The translations under genes were made by a program, and so were the position numbers. 60,000 nucleotides of DNA from Takakia lepidozioides (lineage: Eukaryota; Streptophyta; Takakiopsida; Takakiales; Takakiaceae): NCBI GenBank assembly GCA_030704615.1, contig CM060734.1, forward strand, positions 42,922,042 through 42,982,041, read 5' to 3'. Shown in pieces: positions 56,191 through 60,000 of this stretch. The stretch's first letter is position 1, and each line of letters opens with the position of its first letter. Under the pieces are notes generated by a model. The model was not told the origin of the DNA and did not search any database. It worked only from the letters and a program-made list of their open reading frames with translations.

Positions 56191-59100
56191 CTATGGTGAG
56201 GATCCGCTATCACTGTCCGATGCATCCCCGCCCTCATGCAAGGATGGCTGCCTTCCACCTGCCTCCGAACCTGCACTGCCGCTACCGCTGTTACTCTGAG
56301 AAGCCCTCCCCTCAAAAATACCATCCTCACCAGCCGGAACTGTCCACCTGGGTGCGGAAGTGTCCTCAACATTCCCCTCGCTCTCGGACGCGGATTCTAT
56401 TACGAACTTCCCTACTCTGCCTTTCACAATTCTATGTTTGGCCTCACGCCTCATTATAATTCTCTGCTCATTCCCGTATGTCAATTGCTCTAACCGAGTA
56501 GGCCTATCCTCCCTCCTGATGGCTTCTTTGGCAGCCGTGTCTGCATAGGCTGGTAGAAAAAAGGGCTTCTGGGGACTCGCGAGAAACGATTTTCTGGCAA
56601 AGAATGGCCGATGCGATTCTGTCTCCTCCTCTGCAACAGGGTCCGATTCGAGCAAGTCTCCCAGCTTCTCCTCGTCGGACGACTCTGCAAGGCTGAGTGT
56701 ACGCACAAACATAGAATGAAGTACATTAGAGAATTCAAACAGGGAATCATCGGCAGGTTGCATGGTCCCTACAACCGAAACCAATACACTTACTATGGTG
56801 CAACTCACTCGAAGACAGGCATTGGGGGAAGCGGCTTCGGGCGCCCCTGCATCGAACGAATTTCCCGGACTTCCTCCTCTTCATCTTCCTCCTCTCCTTC
56901 CACGTCCTCTTCTGCGTTTTTGGGATCCTCAGTCGGAGGCAGACGCTGAAGGCCCGCCAAATTGTAATCGTACAAGGCCGTATCCCCCTCAAATGAGAAC
57001 ACAAATCGGTTCGACATCCTTCCCGCCCACATACAGGCACCTGCGAATTCATACGACACAACCACAGCCAAACTCAAGAATGAGTCGCTTCCTCGCACAA
57101 GCAAACATACAGAAACGGAAATGGTGTCAATTTCGGTGTCGCATTCAATTAACGTTCTCACCTGTATTTGCAGTGACGTCAAGGACCCTGCCTTCAACGT
57201 TTCCATGAGCGTCTGGATGAATGCAGGACTCCTGGTCCTGCCATACCTCCATGGCTTGCCCGACAAATCACAAAGAATGTCCTTCTCTCCTCCATCGGCT
57301 GCTAGCACAACAACACAGCCAACGTCGTCCAACATGTTGGCTGCGAACCCGAATGTGTGGCTCCAGTATCTTTCGTCGTACTTGTTCCACCAGGGAACTG
57401 AGCCCAGCCCCAGTATCTCCTGCCCATTTGGGATATCCACAAGGATCATGTCGATGGAGGCTTTCACCGCCCTGCCCCCGACTGTGCTCTTTTTGCCGTG
57501 GCTCATCGCCACAAAATACTCCATTATCTTTGTGTAGCCAGGAGTGTCCTCCATATCATTGCCAGTGGCCTTCCTCTTCCCCTTCCCCTGGTGGGCCTCG
57601 ATCGCCTTCCTCAATCTCGTTATCTCCAGCCTTCTGGTCAGAGCAGTTAGGAAATTTTCATTAACACACTCTCACAATTGTGGGTGTTTTGAGGACTTCC
57701 CTGCCCGCAATGTGCACCGCACGGTAGGGTCTGCCAGGTGCATCCTCGTATAGTGATCTCTTCGCAGCCGACCCCCGGAGCGCTGGCCCTTGTGAATTTT
57801 CGGACGAGGTGTGGCCCCCTGGGTGTTTTCCTGCTGGAAATCGTCGTCGGAATCCTCCTCATCTGGCTGACTGTGTTGCTGCTTCTTCTTCTTCTTGGGT
57901 GTGGGGGTCTTCGTCTCTTGCCCCTGTTTGCGCGTTCTTTTCTTCCTGTCCTTGGGCTGCTCAGCTGCCTGCTTCTCCATCTGCTCCTTCGCCAACGCTG
58001 CCGCCTTGGCTGACTTTCTCAGTGCTTTCTGCTTGGCTGCCTCCTCTGCTTTCAGTCTTTCCGCGTCCTCTGGTTGGGGATCCGATTGCGCCTTCATAGC
58101 CCTGGCATTCGCTTCCTTCTTCAAGTTAACCTCCGAGAGGTCAACGGTCCCACTTGGGAGATCCACATACCAGGGGCAGTCTACCAAATGCTCGGCATGC
58201 CACTCCTTCGCCATTACTTCTGTGTACATCGTTCCACGACCTCCAGGTGTCCTCCACGCCAGGAAGAATGGTGGAACCCCTTGAATGGCTCCGGACGGAA
58301 TGAGTGCAAAGTTTATGTACCTGCAATCACGAGGCAGTTCAACAAAAATCATTCTACCGATGCATCATGCAAGTGGAAGTTGTCAATGCACAAGGTATTT
58401 CGGCACCGAAATACGGAGTGGACCGTGCCCCAATTACCCAGAACTCACATCTTGCAGAGGTATATTTCGGCGCCGCAATATCCATCGCTGCTTAACCAAA
58501 TCATCTAAACTGCAAATAGGGGGATGCATTGTCAGCAGATTACCTGAACAGGACACGCATTGCCGCTTTGTCGGCACCCTCCTGCTCTTCGATGTATACG
58601 CTGCGTCTTGCCTTTGCAATTTCTCTGAAAAAGAGGTTTGCGAAGCGCCCTCGCCACGACTGCACGTAGTTCTCCATTGTCTCAGGCTTCGTCCAGTCGA
58701 TCTGTAACTTGAAAGTGGTGGTGTTGCAGTCCAATTGCTCCTGGGCGTGGGTCAGTACCTGCATCATGGCAGGTTTCCAAAACATTCATGATTTTGAAAT
58801 TGCGACGATGTCCAACACAGAATAGGAGAAAATTATACCTGATGCCACCAAGTCATGACATTGAGCCAGTCGTTCATTTTGTCGTCTGTTGGCTCGATGG
58901 GAAAGTGGTACAGCAGCTTCGTGTTTGTATGGCCGTTCCAGATTCGCAGCCACCTCGTCTGCAGCCACCTCACATCGGTCAGACAAGAACTCCAACATAA
59001 GAATCGCGAGAAGTCACAAAACAAGAATAAACACATGCTTACCTTCTCCGCCGGCTCAACACAGGACACTGCGATGTGATGAAGTTTCTCCATGGACATT

Positions 59101-60000
59101 TCCGGTTTCATGGGTCTGGAGTAATGCAGTCCTATCTCCGCCAGGAACTCGGCACCAAGACCAGGGTCAGCGATTGCAACTTGCTTAACAAGTTTGGACC
59201 TGTACTTGGTCCGGGATTGCTTCCCTGCCTGCACAATATGACTCTCTATCGACGCGTCCGCCTTGTTGGGGGCATCATTCTCAAAGAACTGCCTTTTGGC
59301 ATAGGCCAAGTCATCCCTGATGTTCGTCTGCATTCCCATACCCAGCAGATACAGTCAGGCCACGGATCCCTGCAACAAATAACATTAAATTGATACTGAA
59401 ATTTGAGATGAACCTCACCGAATAGAGGATCTCCACCATGGCGTCCAGTGTTGGTCGGTACCAGGTGCGATCTGCTTTCGCTAGGGACTTCCTGTACAGC
59501 TCGGGATCGAGGGACTTTTGGAAGTCCGTCAGCGGAGCTGTCCCCACTTCTTGCACTCTGTAGAGCGTATGTGCCAGATGAGTTTCCACGAAGGCCCTCT
59601 CTGTTACCCTGCCATGGAGAAAAAAAACAACATGAAAATATGATTTCGGCACAGCAATCCAATTTCCAGTTCATAGAGTGCATGACAGTGGTGAACATTG
59701 CCTATTTCGGCGCCGCAATAGGCAGTACACAAGGATGTAATTGTATACTTACAGATTTATATCCGCCATGGCACCCTTCAACAGTCCTCTGTCCCTGACG
59801 TCCACCTTCACGACAATGCAGTCCACCATGTAATGCCAACTGATATCTTGCGGATGCATTTCAGCAATGTACTCTGTCCAGGCAAGCATCCTGTGGTTCC
59901 CGTCCCAAACGAAGAACATCTTCCCTTCCATGTGTGCGAATGTGGGATTAGTCTTCAGATAGGCTTCAAACTCGGCATTAACAGTGTGCCAGTGGGGGCC
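56191..60000 (-). CDS. Second gene of the MULE family: ParB/Srx-like plus methyltransferase-like protein (5' end outside)
   Basis: Eight exons are visible: 59753-60000+, 59419-59608, 59043-59327, 58839-58958, 58544-58758, 57162-58320, 56809-57040 and 56191-56768. The first six join in frame with GT-AG borders; the last two junctions are uncertain. Exon 1 has F-F-V-W-D-G-N-H-R-M-L-A-W, like the ParB/sulfiredoxin D-G-x-H-R box. Exons 2-5 look helical. Exon 6 has a Lys/Glu/Gln-rich linker (57750-58050), then I-D-M-I-L-V-D-I-P-N-G, W-W-N-K-Y-D and M-L-D-D-V-G-C-V-V-V-L, which is laid out like motif IV and following strands of N6A/N4C methyltransferases but lacks P-P. A single TGA at 57672-57674 (likely CGA) interrupts it. 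The C-terminus is acidic. The function is inferred. Confidence 0.6.

Larger units (their letters stand above)
55506..60000. mobile_element. MULE-D: left end and second gene (continues past window)
   Basis: The left terminus begins GAGGTTTACTATTTCATG, then CATGAGC repeats, the same end as MULE-B and MULE-C. It interrupts ORF3 of a G element; the flank CCTTGCAGC (55497-55505) is the predicted target duplicate. The second gene follows on the minus strand with its stop facing the TIR, as in MULE-C. By analogy, a plus-strand transposase should lie beyond 60000. Confidence 0.8.

Noticed and set aside
1-60000. tRNA, rRNA or snRNA genes
   Set aside because: I noticed no cloverleaf or conserved rRNA segments, although small RNAs could be missed by eye.

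Overview
This window is eukaryotic repeat-rich DNA, almost certainly from a plant-lineage genome. Support comes from Ty3/gypsy elements with a D-G-G protease, a chromodomain integrase, MULE transposase genes with a SWIM zinc finger, a CACTA-type transposase-associated protein and small GT-AG introns. A charophyte alga such as Chara is my best guess; that is inference and I could not test it. I see no convincing host housekeeping gene, no rRNA or tRNA gene and no CRISPR. Nearly everything is nested, decayed mobile DNA.

Layout, left to right. 1-11545: a Ty3/gypsy element (G1, + strand) with gag, pol, two extra ORFs beyond integrase and a 1.0-kb 3' LTR. 11546-16740: a fragment of a two-gene MULE-like transposon (MULE-A), with a minus-strand second gene and a plus-strand transposase transcribed divergently. 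16741-19711: the 3' end of a chromovirus with its LTR. 19712-21735: a satellite built from near-perfect palindromes. 22202-22780: a CACTA-associated gene. 24056-26440: another Ty3-like element (G3), cut by MULE-B (26441-33262, inverted). 33263-36890: the 5' end of a minus-strand G-family element. 36891-45438: a second plus-strand G copy (G2). 45439-46412 and 52945-53433: one further G-family pol split by MULE-C (46413-52944), a transposon with both TIRs and a 9-bp target duplication. 53434-55505: the 3' end of a minus-strand G element. 55506-60000: the left end of MULE-D, which carries the most complete copy of the second gene.

The most interesting pattern is the two-gene MULE family. One gene is a MULE-type transposase with a C-terminal SWIM finger. 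The other, transcribed away from it, encodes a ParB/sulfiredoxin-like D-G-N-H-R domain, then a lysine-rich linker, then a segment resembling an amino-methyltransferase fold with a degenerate catalytic motif. Non-coding parts of these elements are packed with short palindromes centred on CGGYRCCG, and each element has its own flank variant. In MULE-C most of the second gene is missing and a large palindrome array lies next to its surviving tail. I infer that the second-gene product may recognise or modify the palindromes; the sequence alone does not prove it.
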